Positions 38,175 through 48,351 of a stretch of 64,000 nt of DNA are shown here, piece after piece. Source of the DNA: Leptospira sp. GIMC2001 (GTDB taxonomy: Bacteria; Spirochaetota; Leptospiria; Leptospirales; Leptospiraceae); NCBI RefSeq assembly GCF_028462125.1, contig NZ_CP115468.1:1-64000 (forward strand), written 5' to 3'. Both the position numbers and the translations under genes were made by a program. Within the stretch, counting starts at the first letter, position 1. Each line of letters begins with the position of its first letter. Below the pieces are notes generated by a model. It was not told the origin of the DNA and searched no databases. It worked only from the letters and a program-made list of their open reading frames with translations.

Positions 38175-39020
38175 ATGAGCACTTCATCTGGAACTATAGA
38201 ATTTCCCATGGATCAAACCCAAAGAAGGGTAGAGGTGATCAAAGCCAATTCTCCTGGTTTTATGTTGGCTGCAAGAAAACTTCAGAAAGAATTACGATTG
38301 TTTCGGGCAAAAAATGACCAGGAAGAAAAAGATCATATCAATAGTTCGGATCGAATGATGGGTGATTTTTTGATGGATTTTTTTATAAAATCTTTTCCAA
38401 AAGATTCCATCGTTATGGAAGATAAAGAAGCTATTCAAGGTTCAACAGGCTTCAAATGGGTAATAGATCCAATTGATGGTTCAATGAATTTTGTTCGAGG
38501 TCTTCCTATGTATGCGATATCAATAGGATTAGAATATCGTGAAGGCCCAGTTGCCGGCGTTGTCCTAGTTCCATGTCTCGAAGACATCTATAGCGCAATC
38601 TTGGGTGAAGGGGCAACAAAAAATGGAGATACAATTTTTCCATCTTCGACTACCGAATTATCGCGCTCAATTTTTGCTCCGAACTTACCATCTCATCGAG
38701 CCAAACAGATTAATGAAATTATGTCTGATCTCACTGCACTGGTTACCTATGCCCGTAGTATTCGTAGAAGTGGCTCAGTCGTACTTGATCTATGTTGGAT
38801 TGCCGAGGGATGTCTTGACGGTTTATGGGAGAAAAGTGTAAAGCATTGGGATCTATGTGCTACTTCTGTAATTCTAAATGAGGCTGGCGGAAAAATCACT
38901 GATTATGATGGAAAGCATTATTGGAATGGACTTCCAGAGATTGTTGCAACAAATTCTTTCCTTCACGAACCAATTCTTGAAGTTCTGAAGAATGCAAGAT
39001 TATCCATCGGTAGAAATTAA
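38175..39020 (+). CDS. Inositol-monophosphatase-family phosphatase
   Basis: 281-residue metal-dependent sugar or inositol phosphatase. The metal-binding motif DPIDGSMNFVRGLP (98-111) is intact, preceded by SIVMEDKEA, where the canonical Glu-Glu is Glu82-Asp83, and followed by the second motif KHWDLCATSVILNEAGG with the third metal Asp. RRSGSVVLDLCWIAEG is also typical. Family members act on inositol phosphate, fructose-1,6-bisphosphate, histidinol phosphate or PAP; the substrate here is not predictable. It closes the run of GH42, unknown, beta-HAD and IMPase genes, which may share one transcript. Confidence 0.88.
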   Translation: MSTSSGTIEFPMDQTQRRVEVIKANSPGFMLAARKLQKELRLFRAKNDQEEKDHINSSDRMMGDFLMDFFIKSFPKDSIVMEDKEAIQGSTGFKWVIDPIDGSMNFVRGLPMYAISIGLEYREGPVAGVVLVPCLEDIYSAILGEGATKNGDTIFPSSTTELSRSIFAPNLPSHRAKQINEIMSDLTALVTYARSIRRSGSVVLDLCWIAEGCLDGLWEKSVKHWDLCATSVILNEAGGKITDYDGKHYWNGLPEIVATNSFLHEPILEVLKNARLSIGRN

Positions 39021-39132
39021 TAAAAAATTGTTTACTGTCATAAATATTGAATCTTAAATAGAACACTATTTTCAGATTAGATCATATAGATTTTATACTG
39101 GAATTTGATTGGTGAGAACGGTCTAATGGTAA

Positions 39133-39144
39133 CTAATATATTAG
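39133..39144. promoter_or_regulatory. 12-bp palindrome upstream of sodB
   Basis: CTAATATATTAG is a perfect palindrome about 28 bp before the sodB start codon, between a possible promoter region and the GGAG ribosome site. The position suits a repressor, but A/T-only palindromes arise readily in such a genome. Confidence 0.3.
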
Positions 39145-39172
39145 ATAATTAATAATAATCGGAGACAATAAT

Positions 39173-39754
39173 ATGGAACACAAACTTCCTGAACTACCTT
39201 ATGCTAAAAATGCATTAGCGCCCATCATTTCTGAGGAAACTCTTGAATTTCACTATGGCAAACATCACCAAGCCTATGTTACAAATTTAAATAATTTGAT
39301 TAAAGGTGGAGAATTTGAAAATTCATCTTTAGAAGACATTATAAAGAAATCCTCAGGTGGAATTTTTAATAACGCAGCGCAAGTTTGGAATCATACTTTC
39401 TATTGGCATTCTCTTGCTCCCAAAGCTGGCGGCGAGCCTTCTGGAAAAATTGGCGAAGCGATCAATAAATCTTTTGGTTCTTTTGCTGCATTCAAAGAGA
39501 AATTCTCTGCTTCGGCAGTTGGCAATTTTGGATCTGGTTGGACTTGGCTTATTAAAAAAGCAGATGGTAGTCTTGAAATCGTAAACACTAGTAACGCTGG
39601 ATGTCCAATCAAGGACGGTCTAAATGCGATTCTAACTATTGATGTTTGGGAACATGCTTACTATGTTGATTATAGAAATGCTCGTCCTAAATATGTTGAA
39701 GCTTTCTGGAATTTAGTAAACTGGAAGTTTGCTGAAGAAAACTATAACAAATAA
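39173..39754 (+). CDS. sodB: Iron/manganese superoxide dismutase
   Basis: Dismutates superoxide to peroxide and oxygen in the cytosol. The 193-residue protein has the full SOD pattern: [13 protein letters not shown], the metal His in [29 protein letters not shown] with the second metal His, GSGWTWLI, and the metal pair in [13 protein letters not shown]. The [11 protein letters not shown] and related positions favour the iron type. The ATG has GGAG upstream and a palindrome lies just before. A hairpin follows the stop. To my knowledge pathogenic L. interrogans lacks this gene whereas saprophytic L. biflexa has it, so its presence hints at lineage. Confidence 0.95.
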   Translation: MEHKLPELPYAKNALAPIISEETLEFHYGKHHQAYVTNLNNLIKGGEFENSSLEDIIKKSSGGIFNNAAQVWNHTFYWHSLAPKAGGEPSGKIGEAINKSFGSFAAFKEKFSASAVGNFGSGWTWLIKKADGSLEIVNTSNAGCPIKDGLNAILTIDVWEHAYYVDYRNARPKYVEAFWNLVNWKFAEENYNK

Positions 39755-39776
39755 GATTTTAAATAAGAATATTAAG

Positions 39777-39803
39777 ACCTCGCAGATTATGCTGTGAGGT
39801 TTT
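39777..39803. terminator. Hairpin terminator after sodB
   Basis: ACCTCGCAG (39777-39785) pairs with CTGTGAGGT (39792-39800) over nine pairs including one G-U, around the loop ATTATG. A short run of T follows on the plus strand. It lies between sodB and the convergent small coiled-coil gene, whose stop codon abuts it, so it may serve both. Confidence 0.65.
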
Positions 39804-40056
39804 AAATATCTAATTCCTTTTCTAAGAGATTGGATAAATCATTTTTTAGTTTAATTATTTCGCTAAGTATTTTAGTAATCTCTGTTTCTTTCTTTAAAAT
39901 CGTTGCCTGGATATCATCTATTTGAGAATTCTTTTTAGATCTTGCCTTGCGGCTTCTTAGTTTTGTTTCAAGTTGTAATTGAATCTCGCCGTAGATTTCT
40001 CCGGATTTAATTTTCTCAATTAGTTCTTCAAGATTATCCGATTTTTGAGATTCCAT
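39802..40056 (-). CDS. Small charged coiled-coil protein
   Basis: 84-residue protein, not recognised. It is almost wholly helical and charged: an acidic start (SDNLEELIEKIKSGEIYGE), a basic middle (LRSRKARSKKNSQ) and a heptad-like C-terminal coiled coil (ILKKETEITKILSEIIKLKNDLSNLLEKEL). There is no signal or membrane segment. It begins three bases after the stop of the symporter gene, so it is probably co-transcribed and perhaps coupled. It could be a cytosolic accessory of the transporter or a nucleic-acid-binding helix hairpin; nothing in the sequence decides. Confidence 0.55.
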   Translation of the reverse strand: MESQKSDNLEELIEKIKSGEIYGEIQLQLETKLRSRKARSKKNSQIDDIQATILKKETEITKILSEIIKLKNDLSNLLEKELDI

Positions 40057-40059
40057 ATA

Positions 40060-41328
40060 TTAAATTTCTCGAAATAAGCGATCCATCACTTTGCTCGCAG
40101 TAACATCACCTGTTACATTGATTGCCGTTCGGCACATATCTAGAAATCTATCCACACCAAATATTATGGCAATTCCGGAAGTTGGAACACCAACCGAAGT
40201 CAGTATGCCTGCAAGAATTACGATCCCGACTCCTGGTGTTCCAGCTGTGCCAATGGACGCACCGATTACTGTTATTACTAAAGTAACCAATTGGAATAAA
40301 TCCAGTTCAACACCAAACATTTGTGCTAGAAATATAGTAGCTATTCCTTGGTATATTGCAGTTCCATCCATATTGATTGTAGCACCCAATGGAATGATTA
40401 AATCAGCAATCGATTCTCTAACTTTCAATTTCTCTATTGCTGTTTTTAAACTTACAGGAATTACCGCACCGGAACTTGCAGATGAAAATGCAATGAGATG
40501 CAGTTCTCTTAGCATGAGAAGGTATACAAAAGGTCGAACACCAGCAACTAGGTATATTATAATTAAATAAAAAACTAACACAGATAGTAATCCCATTAAA
40601 ACTGTGACTACATAATAAGATAAACCAAGAATCAATTGCAAACCGATGTTCGCAACTGCTTGCATCATTAGTCCGAAAACTGCGACTGGGGCTAAGGAAA
40701 TTGCCCAACCAACTACTACCATTGTGAAATCTTGAACGGATGCCAGCAAATCTATGAGTGGTTTAGATTGCTCGAGATTAAGTTGAGACAAAGCAAGTCC
40801 TAATAGCAAAGCGAAAATAACGATGGAAAGCATACTTGCCTGTTCTAAAACTGCCAGCGGATTTTTAGGAAAAATTTCCATAATTAAATCTGGGATATTT
40901 TTAGTTTTCTCAGCATCTTCAGAATTTAAATTTAAGTTTACTTTAGATTTTTCTATATCATGAATTGAACTCATATCAATTTTTTTGCCAGGTTGAATCC
41001 ATAGAGTCAAAACTATTCCGATGGAAATTGCTATAGCAGTAGTTGATGTGAAATAGAATAAAGACGTGATTGTGATTTTACCAAGCTGACTCTGATTGTT
41101 TTGCTTAGCTATTCCTAAGGCTACAGATGATAATACTAACGGCACCATAATCATTTGAAGCAGACCAAGAAAGAGGGTTCCAGGCAATGCAATCCAAGGA
41201 ATTAGAAATTTTGAATACTCTATAGGAACTAAGTCTGTTTCTTTATTGAAAATGAATCCAAGTAGAATTCCCAATAACATTCCTAAGAGGATTTTTTTCC
41301 ATAGATTAGAGTTCTTATCCTTTCGCAT
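40060..41328 (-). CDS. Dicarboxylate/amino acid:cation symporter (DAACS family)
   Basis: 422-residue inner-membrane transporter of the GltP/DctA family, which imports glutamate, aspartate or C4-dicarboxylates with sodium or protons. Eight or so hydrophobic segments are visible. The family motifs are the serine-rich hairpin FSSASSGAVIPVSL, GATINMDGTAIYQG (with the ion-binding NMDGT), the second hairpin region SIGTAGTPGVGIV, and the substrate-site helix GVDRFLDMCRTAINVTGD. The Arg in DMCRT at the position that pairs with the side-chain carboxylate suggests an acidic substrate. A small coiled-coil gene follows closely. Confidence 0.92.
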   Translation of the reverse strand: MRKDKNSNLWKKILLGMLLGILLGFIFNKETDLVPIEYSKFLIPWIALPGTLFLGLLQMIMVPLVLSSVALGIAKQNNQSQLGKITITSLFYFTSTTAIAISIGIVLTLWIQPGKKIDMSSIHDIEKSKVNLNLNSEDAEKTKNIPDLIMEIFPKNPLAVLEQASMLSIVIFALLLGLALSQLNLEQSKPLIDLLASVQDFTMVVVGWAISLAPVAVFGLMMQAVANIGLQLILGLSYYVVTVLMGLLSVLVFYLIIIYLVAGVRPFVYLLMLRELHLIAFSSASSGAVIPVSLKTAIEKLKVRESIADLIIPLGATINMDGTAIYQGIATIFLAQMFGVELDLFQLVTLVITVIGASIGTAGTPGVGIVILAGILTSVGVPTSGIAIIFGVDRFLDMCRTAINVTGDVTASKVMDRLFREI

Positions 41329-41451
41329 TGTTGATATTATAATCGGATTAGTTAATCTTGTAAATCTAAATAAAAACGCGACGCGTTAGAAATGCTGATA
41401 GTCAAATTACAAAACTGTTTTAATATTCTAAATGATTAAACTGGAGATAAA

Positions 41452-43137
41452 ATGAAAACAAAATCCAATTTGTACTTCTATACTTTTTTATCTAAATTCC
41501 TTTTTCCTAAGCATTATTTAGCGAAAATTCTTGCTGTTGCATTTTTAGGAACTCATGTGCCCTTACTGGCTCTATTAGGTTATTTTGTAGCATCAACTTC
41601 AGAGTCTTTTGAAGAAGCACTTCCCATTTTATTGGTTGCATTAGGAGCAACCTTGATTGGTGCAATCCTAACTCTTATCTCTCTTAGTTTACTATTGTCA
41701 CCTGTATCAGCTGTTTCTCAATCTTTGCGAGATTATCTTAGCACAAAACTGAGACCAAATCTTCCTACAGAGTTCAAAGATGAAGCAGGAATTCTTATGA
41801 GAGATGCTTCAGAATTGATCAATCAACTGGATGATTCCATATTTTCCCTCAACAATTATGATCAAGAGTCAGGCTTACCGAATCTACTTCTATTTACAGA
41901 GAGATCAGAGGAAATAATACAAGAAAGATCTAATGCGGATAGTAAAGAATATTCGAATCTAATTTTATTTGTAATTGAAATAGAAAATATTAAAGATCTA
42001 AGAGAATCAAATAGTGAATCTGTCTTCAATCAATTGTTCTACTCATTAACAGACGAACTTCGAAAGATGTTGCCGAAGATTTTTATTGTTGGAAGAACCA
42101 AGGATAATGAAATCGCATTATTTATTAAAAATTTGGAAACAAATTTTATCGTAAATGATTTGGCGCGGCAAATTTCTAGTAAGATATCAAAAGGAATATC
42201 GATTGAGAATAAAATTTTATATCCCATTATTGATATAGGTATATCTTTCTATCCTTCTGATGGATATTCAATTAAAGATTTATTATCCTCCGCAAGAATT
42301 GCTACATCACAAACCAATAAAAGTAATGAGAGAATATATTTTGCATCAGAAAAGGCGTCGGCTCAATTTCGATACAATCTTGAAATACAATCTGAACTTC
42401 GAAAGGCAATTGATAATAAAGAGATCAATTTAGTATTTCAACCAAGAGTTTCTATTGAAACGGGTAAGTGCCAATCTTTTGAAATTCTAGCAAGATGGAA
42501 TCACAAGACTAAAGGATCGATTTCTCCAGGTGTATTCGTATCAATAGCGGAAGAAAGTGATTTGATAATTGATCTTGGAGATTATATTATAGAGGAATCT
42601 TTAATACAATGGAATGAATGGCGAAAAAAGGGATTTACTCCGAAAATTTCCATTAATGTTGCCGCTAAGCAATTGCTTGATGATAAATTTATACATAAGT
42701 TAGATAATTTATTGAACCTATACAACGTTGAAGTACAGTTTTTGGAGATTGAGCTTACTGAAAGTGGGTTGATTAACAATATTGAAAAAGGAATTGAAGT
42801 TATGCATTCATTGAAAGACAGAAATATATCTATTGCACTAGATGATTTTGGAACTGGTTTCTCATCTTTATCATATCTAAACCGATTTCCTGTTTCTACA
42901 TTAAAGATTGATCAATCATTTATTTTCAATATCGAAACAAGTGATTCAGCGAGAGCAATCGTTGCTTCTACAATTGCACTAGCAAAAAGTTTAGGAATCA
43001 AATCAACCGCGGAAGGAATAGAAAAGCAAGCGGATGTTGATTTTTTGAAATCCAAAGGTTGTGATGAAGGTCAAGGATATTTATTTGAGCGACCAGAAAG
43101 TCCTGATGTAATATTTGAAAAATATAAGGCTAAGTAA
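41452..43137 (+). CDS. Membrane EAL-domain c-di-GMP phosphodiesterase with degenerate GGDEF
   Basis: 561-residue protein. Two transmembrane helices (about 25-48 and 57-85) are followed by a HAMP-length linker, a GGDEF-like domain (about 130-300) whose signature is TKDNE at 216-220, hence probably no cyclase activity, and an EAL domain (about 315-558). The EAL domain has the E of EIL (Glu344), NVAAKQL, ELTESG, the loop DDFGTGFSSLSYL (464-476), KIDQSFI and the catalytic-Glu segment TAEGIE. It therefore likely degrades c-di-GMP at the inner membrane. The degenerate GGDEF may bind GTP as a regulator. Its stop lies one base from that of the convergent SNF2 helicase gene. Confidence 0.9.
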   Translation: MKTKSNLYFYTFLSKFLFPKHYLAKILAVAFLGTHVPLLALLGYFVASTSESFEEALPILLVALGATLIGAILTLISLSLLLSPVSAVSQSLRDYLSTKLRPNLPTEFKDEAGILMRDASELINQLDDSIFSLNNYDQESGLPNLLLFTERSEEIIQERSNADSKEYSNLILFVIEIENIKDLRESNSESVFNQLFYSLTDELRKMLPKIFIVGRTKDNEIALFIKNLETNFIVNDLARQISSKISKGISIENKILYPIIDIGISFYPSDGYSIKDLLSSARIATSQTNKSNERIYFASEKASAQFRYNLEIQSELRKAIDNKEINLVFQPRVSIETGKCQSFEILARWNHKTKGSISPGVFVSIAEESDLIIDLGDYIIEESLIQWNEWRKKGFTPKISINVAAKQLLDDKFIHKLDNLLNLYNVEVQFLEIELTESGLINNIEKGIEVMHSLKDRNISIALDDFGTGFSSLSYLNRFPVSTLKIDQSFIFNIETSDSARAIVASTIALAKSLGIKSTAEGIEKQADVDFLKSKGCDEGQGYLFERPESPDVIFEKYKAK

Positions 43138-43138
43138 T

Positions 43139-45862
43139 TTATATTGTAAAATATATTTGGAATAATCGTGTTTTGTGGTGAATTTTTGCACCACTCCGTA
43201 CTTTCTGTAACTCTCGTTCGTAGTCCTCTTTAGCTCTTAATATATCGTTCTTAGTTCTATTGATGATTGCTTTATTTTCTTGCTTTCCTTCCCATTTGAA
43301 AGATGCTTCTTGTCGCATTAATTTTTCTTCTAGTTGTCGAATATGTTTTTGATGGCTTGATTGTATTTTGTATTCTTCTTTTAAGAAAAGAGTTGTGGTT
43401 TCTTTGGTTAGATCATCTTTTCTTTTCTCAACGGAGACCGTAAGTTTATCATAAACAGCTTTGAATGATTCTGTGAAAATATTGTTCCAATCTAGATTTT
43501 CATAATTGGTTTGATGAATTTGAAATCGAAGTTCTTCCGGAAATTCTGTAAGAATATCTATCGTTTTCTCTTTTCTGTTGTAGGATAGATATTGAATTTC
43601 AGTTCTTTGTAATGAGAATTGGAACTCAATCAAGAAAACAAAAATGATTCGATCTTTAAGAGTATTTGATTCAACTATTTTGGATTTGAAGGATTCATCG
43701 GAAATGAGTACATGTTGTACACATGATTCAATCATTGGATGACCAAATGCTAAAAATTCAAGTGAATCATTACTCAGTGCTAAATCAGAATTGAATGTAC
43801 CTAATTTCTTTTTACCTTCGGGAGATAGGATTGAATACAATGATTCATCTTTACTGCTAACTTCTTTGGATATATGAAATGGTAAAGTTCCAGAATAGGT
43901 TTTTAGATAGCTTAAGATAAAATCTTCTAGATGATTATTATTGTATTTTCGTTCCTCAAGTGTGTGATCATAGTAATCTTTTAGATTGAAATCGATCAAT
44001 CTAGGTGTAACCAATGAATTTAATTTATCGAAGCCTTTTTTTGCAATTTCAACTCTAAGATCTAATTCAGATTCCAGCTCTTCCTTTGTTTTCTGTCCGG
44101 AAACAAACTTCATCAATGACGAATTGAAATCCAATTCTTCTTCAATTGTTCCGAGTAGATCATCGGATGCACCGATAGAATTCTCAAAAAGTAAAATTTT
44201 ATTAGTTAAAACTTCTAATATTCTTTCTGCAACTGTGTCTTTGGAAGCAAAGTTAAAAATATATACATTGTCTTTCTGTCCAAACCTATGAATTCTTCCA
44301 ATTCTCTGCTCGATCTTAAGCGGACTCCAAGGTAAATCGTAGTTGAACAAAATGTTCGCAAATTGCAAGTTTCGACCTTCTCCACCAGCCTCCGTGCATA
44401 TTAAAATTTCTGCATCTTGTTTGAAAGCTAGGATTGCATCTTCTTTCTGATCGGCGGATAATGATCCATGAAAGCTTATTACTTTGAAATCGTGTAAGAC
44501 TTCTACTAAATAATCTTGCGTGGATCTAAACTGAGTAAAGATTATAAATTTCTTATGACCTTCTTTCTTCAGTTTGATTAGTGTCTCTTTTAGTTTTAGA
44601 GATTTCTTATCTTCTTTGATTTGTTTTCCAATATGAATCAGTCGATTGATTGAAAAAAGTTCTCGTTTAAGGTTTTGAAAATCATCGTAGGCTGAATCTT
44701 CCAAATCCGATATAAATTCTTCTACACCTTCTGTATCGTCCAGATCCCAATCCTCTAGTTGTGGAGAGATTTGTTTTAATGCATGGAACCTAGTTTCTAG
44801 CATAAACTTTCTTTTTGTTAAAGCGGACAGTAGCGCAATTACGGATGAATCTAGTAGTTTCTGGAAAACAATCATCACAAAACCGATAGCCCGATTCTTG
44901 GTTCCCATCGCAAGATTGAATTCTCTTTTTACATAATCTGTAGTTTCATCGTAGAACTGTCGTTCAATGGGAGAAAGGTCAATACGAACAGTCTTAGCAA
45001 ATCGTTTTGTAAAACCGCCAACTTCTACCTTTCTTCTTCGCAATAAAACTTTGGAGATTTTTTCTCGAAGATCAGTCTTGTTACCAACTACATAATCATT
45101 TACAAAACTATGATAAGGTCCGAGAATATTTGGATCAATTAGATGCAATAGATAGTACAATTCTTCTAATTTGCCACGAAAAGGAGTCGCAGTTAGCAAT
45201 AATAGACAATCACATTTTTTAGAAATTTTTTCCGCGAAAAGATATGCCCTTGTGATTTTGTTGTAGTCTCTTCTGAGTCTGTGAGCTTCATCAAAGATTA
45301 CGATATCCCATTTCGTTTTTAGAATCTCATCTGAGTAATTTGGATTTTTTATAAAGTCAATAGATGTGATGATTTTATTATAATTTTTCCAATGAGTATC
45401 TGATCCTTCTTTGAAGTGTTTTCTTTTAACTATCGAAAAATCTTCATTGAACTTATTTTTCAATTCTTGTTGCCATTGAACAAGAAGAGGAGATGGTGCA
45501 ATGATTAGAACCTTTTTGTATCCTCGACGAAAGATCAATTCCTTCATCACAAGGGAGGCTTCAATAGTTTTACCAAGACCAACTTCATCTGCAAGGATGA
45601 ATCTAGGTTTCAAACTGTTCACAACGATATGAGTGGATTCAATTTGATGAGGCAATAACCGGGTTCGTGAATTCGAAAGGGCGGATAGCTTATCAAAACT
45701 GTGCGTGAGTTTTAGTTCGTATCCAGTTAAACCAAGATCCATTGCGCCAGGAACTGACTCAAACCTCGGAAGATTGTTATTTCTTCCTTGGTTTGCAAGT
45801 TTATCCGGGTCACTATTTGGATTGGATAGAAAATCTAGACTAAGTTGGGAAGCTAAGCTCAT
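43139..45862 (-). CDS. SNF2/RapA-like helicase
   Basis: 907-residue superfamily 2 ATPase. Motif I is [12 protein letters not shown] (91-102), followed by [12 protein letters not shown] (Ia), [11 protein letters not shown] (II), [11 protein letters not shown] (III), then in the second lobe [14 protein letters not shown] (IV), [16 protein letters not shown] (V) and [15 protein letters not shown] (VI). The C-terminal about 350 residues end in a long charged coiled coil. The layout fits RapA/HepA-type proteins that act on RNA polymerase or DNA, but the RapA N-terminal Tudor-like domains are not evident. No restriction or defence gene is adjacent, so a DISARM-like role is not supported. The stop-to-stop gap with the EAL gene is one base. 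Confidence 0.88.
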   Translation of the reverse strand: MSLASQLSLDFLSNPNSDPDKLANQGRNNNLPRFESVPGAMDLGLTGYELKLTHSFDKLSALSNSRTRLLPHQIESTHIVVNSLKPRFILADEVGLGKTIEASLVMKELIFRRGYKKVLIIAPSPLLVQWQQELKNKFNEDFSIVKRKHFKEGSDTHWKNYNKIITSIDFIKNPNYSDEILKTKWDIVIFDEAHRLRRDYNKITRAYLFAEKISKKCDCLLLLTATPFRGKLEELYYLLHLIDPNILGPYHSFVNDYVVGNKTDLREKISKVLLRRRKVEVGGFTKRFAKTVRIDLSPIERQFYDETTDYVKREFNLAMGTKNRAIGFVMIVFQKLLDSSVIALLSALTKRKFMLETRFHALKQISPQLEDWDLDDTEGVEEFISDLEDSAYDDFQNLKRELFSINRLIHIGKQIKEDKKSLKLKETLIKLKKEGHKKFIIFTQFRSTQDYLVEVLHDFKVISFHGSLSADQKEDAILAFKQDAEILICTEAGGEGRNLQFANILFNYDLPWSPLKIEQRIGRIHRFGQKDNVYIFNFASKDTVAERILEVLTNKILLFENSIGASDDLLGTIEEELDFNSSLMKFVSGQKTKEELESELDLRVEIAKKGFDKLNSLVTPRLIDFNLKDYYDHTLEERKYNNNHLEDFILSYLKTYSGTLPFHISKEVSSKDESLYSILSPEGKKKLGTFNSDLALSNDSLEFLAFGHPMIESCVQHVLISDESFKSKIVESNTLKDRIIFVFLIEFQFSLQRTEIQYLSYNRKEKTIDILTEFPEELRFQIHQTNYENLDWNNIFTESFKAVYDKLTVSVEKRKDDLTKETTTLFLKEEYKIQSSHQKHIRQLEEKLMRQEASFKWEGKQENKAIINRTKNDILRAKEDYERELQKVRSGAKIHHKTRLFQIYFTI

Positions 45863-45932
45863 AAAATGAAAATAAAATTATGTCTCATAATTTCTTGATG
45901 GGATAGAAATTCAAGATATAAAAAGATTTTTT

Positions 45933-47465
45933 TTACAATGCTATCATTTTTCCTTTAGAATATTTATATTTCTTTTCTACAGGATCCCAATCCTTTGTGG
46001 CTTCATTGTATTTTGATACTGTAGTAGTTATTGTATTGTCATCATTTACGCGAATTTCCATATCATAAATTTCACTCGATCCATCAAATTCTAAATTTAT
46101 AGGTTCGTATCTACCGTTTACCCAACCCATCAATGAATAAGAAATTCCACCTCTCTCTTCTTGCGTAAGAAGGATTTCTGGTTTGCCATCATTATCAAGG
46201 TCAGCAAACGTTGGTTCGCCCCAAATTTCATTTGAAATTTCTGTGAGTCCTTTTTCGGTTTTAAGGAAAATCACTTTAGTAAAATCGTACGAATTGAACG
46301 ATGGAGAATTAACAAGACTACCGGTTGCTGATCTATCGATCATACGATCATGTTTATAGCCGTAAAAAATGTAAGCCATACTCAAAGGCAGAGATCCCGA
46401 TGTTTCATTCCAAGAAATTGGTTCAATATAAGATAATTTTAGATTTAGAAGACTACTTCCAACATCAGAAGGATTTGTTTTAGAATGATAATTTGTCAAA
46501 GCAGAGATCTGTTCAGAACTTAAATGGGTTGCTTCTTTCTTAGTAAGTTCAGAATAATCAAAGTTAGTGTAATATTCGATGGATGAATCTTCAATCCATC
46601 CACCAGCTCCAATTTCGCATCCCTCCATTCCTGAGAAATGTTGATATACTGCGAAATAATAATTTTTACTATCAATTTGAGCTTTTCTAGAAACTTGAAT
46701 GAATTCGCCTTTTTTTGGCTCTAAGCTTTTGTCGTAAGAATAACAATAGATAAGATCAAAAATCTTTTCAGGAGAAACTGGTTTGCCAGTTGGACCCGGA
46801 GAATCTAAGAATTTTGGTTTATCCGTAGTTATACGAACCAATCCAGAGATTTCAATTTCTTTCCTTGCCTGAGCTGCTTTGGCTTCAGCCATAGGATAGA
46901 TTGTTATATGTGATCCAAATGCATAACCTTGCTTGCCATCCTCTGTCTCAATATGTTGCCAATATCCAGATTTGCCGCGTATAGTTTCATAGAAAGAACC
47001 AGTTGCCAAAATTTTCACTAAATCAAATTGATTCACTTGAAATGATACTTTCGAATCAGTTCCAGGAAAATCTCTTACATTCAGATTAGAAGCGGTAATG
47101 ATTCCACCGGTTTCTTTTTCTGTTTTATGAAAAACAGAAATGCTTTGATTTAGAATAGCTTCATCATAACTAATAAAACCTTCTTTATCACTTCCGGACA
47201 CTTTGTACCAAAATTTTTTATCACCGACCTTTGGATCTGGAATTTTATCTTGTAAAACTTTGAATTCGGTTCCTTTTTTGAGAACTGTTAGTTTCTTTTT
47301 GTAATCTCCAGGAGACTCAAGGATGGCTACTCCATTTGGCGAAATTACATAGCCTTGGTAAAGGCTCATATCTGTTATAGCTGAGATGGCTTTGGATTTA
47401 CAGTTGGATGATAATAAAATTCCGAAAAATGAGAGGATAATTAATGGTTTTAGGATTGTTTTCAC
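45933..47465 (-). CDS. Predicted lipoprotein with SH3b repeats and FG-GAP-like end
   Basis: 510-residue lipoprotein (signal ending LLSSNC, Cys22). Two bacterial SH3-like segments are seen: VAILESPGDYKKKLTVLKKG to GFISYDEA, and ASNLNVRDFPGTDSKVSFQV to GYAFGSHITIYP (about 120-190). SH3b modules commonly bind peptidoglycan or peptide stems. The C-terminal part contains FADLDNDGKPEILLTQEE, an FG-GAP/calcium-loop-like motif. The start is GTG at 47465 with a GGGGG ribosome site 6-7 nt upstream. It may be a periplasmic or surface sensor of cell-wall state, which is inference. Confidence 0.7.
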   Translation of the reverse strand: MKTILKPLIILSFFGILLSSNCKSKAISAITDMSLYQGYVISPNGVAILESPGDYKKKLTVLKKGTEFKVLQDKIPDPKVGDKKFWYKVSGSDKEGFISYDEAILNQSISVFHKTEKETGGIITASNLNVRDFPGTDSKVSFQVNQFDLVKILATGSFYETIRGKSGYWQHIETEDGKQGYAFGSHITIYPMAEAKAAQARKEIEISGLVRITTDKPKFLDSPGPTGKPVSPEKIFDLIYCYSYDKSLEPKKGEFIQVSRKAQIDSKNYYFAVYQHFSGMEGCEIGAGGWIEDSSIEYYTNFDYSELTKKEATHLSSEQISALTNYHSKTNPSDVGSSLLNLKLSYIEPISWNETSGSLPLSMAYIFYGYKHDRMIDRSATGSLVNSPSFNSYDFTKVIFLKTEKGLTEISNEIWGEPTFADLDNDGKPEILLTQEERGGISYSLMGWVNGRYEPINLEFDGSSEIYDMEIRVNDDNTITTTVSKYNEATKDWDPVEKKYKYSKGKMIAL

Positions 47466-47521
47466 GATAGCCCCCGAAATTACATACTGGACAACTTCTC
47501 TCGTATGAGATCAACAAAAAT

Positions 47522-48229
47522 TTAAACCCCTCTCTTATCGCCCCAAAGATATTTATGAATTTGTAAGGACAATCTAGCCCTTGGAATATTTGAAACCTTT
47601 ACCCAATCTGCTAATTCTTCAGGATTGAGTTCACTCTGAACAGGTGAGAAAAGTAGATTGCAATTGGGTTTATATAAATCGATAATTTCTAAACTTCGAT
47701 TGAAATCAAAATGATCACGAATCACAAATTTGATTTCATCCAGGGGATTCTTTCTTCCATTGATAATTTCAAAGTTGCTAATATCCATTCGGTCTTCCAT
47801 TCCAGATCCCGGCAGTTTATAATCCAACGTAAAGACTGCGTCTGGAAGATCTTTTACAGATTCAGCGCCATTGGTTTCAATTCTTGGATTTGGATAAAAA
47901 GGATTCAGGCAAATGTCCTTTTTATGTGAAATTAATTCTTGAACTAGAGTTCGATTATCACCTTCTAATGGTTCTCCACCAGTTATCAGAATTTGTGAGC
48001 CAACTTTTGAGTTGAGAGTTCCAATCTGATCGATAATTTCGGAGATTGAGAGTTTCTTTCCTGCATTGGGAGATAGAGCGTATCCAGTATCACACCACAA
48101 TTTTCTGCCTTCTGAAGTTATTCCACAACGTAGAGAACATCCGGCAATTCGAATGAAAATAGTCGGAACTCCAGTTGTTATACCCTCACCGGATACAGAT
48201 AAATAAATTTCATGGATGTTACCGTGCAC
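47522..48229 (-). CDS. queE: 7-carboxy-7-deazaguanine synthase QueE-like radical SAM enzyme
   Basis: Radical SAM enzyme that builds the deazaguanine core of queuosine. The 235-residue protein has the QueE opening [29 protein letters not shown], the [13 protein letters not shown]-contacting motif and [10 protein letters not shown]. The cluster cysteines are Cys31, Cys35 and Cys46 (CX3C-X10-C), with an insert of eight residues relative to the usual CX3CX2C. Other QueE variants also have inserts here. The start is GTG 48229 without a clear ribosome site. No other queuosine gene is in the window. Divergent from the VWA-STAS gene. Confidence 0.82.
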   Translation of the reverse strand: MHGNIHEIYLSVSGEGITTGVPTIFIRIAGCSLRCGITSEGRKLWCDTGYALSPNAGKKLSISEIIDQIGTLNSKVGSQILITGGEPLEGDNRTLVQELISHKKDICLNPFYPNPRIETNGAESVKDLPDAVFTLDYKLPGSGMEDRMDISNFEIINGRKNPLDEIKFVIRDHFDFNRSLEIIDLYKPNCNLLFSPVQSELNPEELADWVKVSNIPRARLSLQIHKYLWGDKRGV

Positions 48230-48351
48230 GATGTCAATTTACCACAGAATTGCAAAGGGAAAAGTAGAATCTCCAGATCAAAGAGAATTTTTCAAGATGC
48301 GGGTTTTTTTAAGCTTGATTGCTTGTCTCAATTAAAGGTATTCTAACAAAA

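Noticed and set aside
43139..45862. SNF2 protein as part of a DISARM-like defence system
   Set aside because: Neighbours are an EAL protein and an SH3b lipoprotein; no methylase, nuclease or other defence gene is near.
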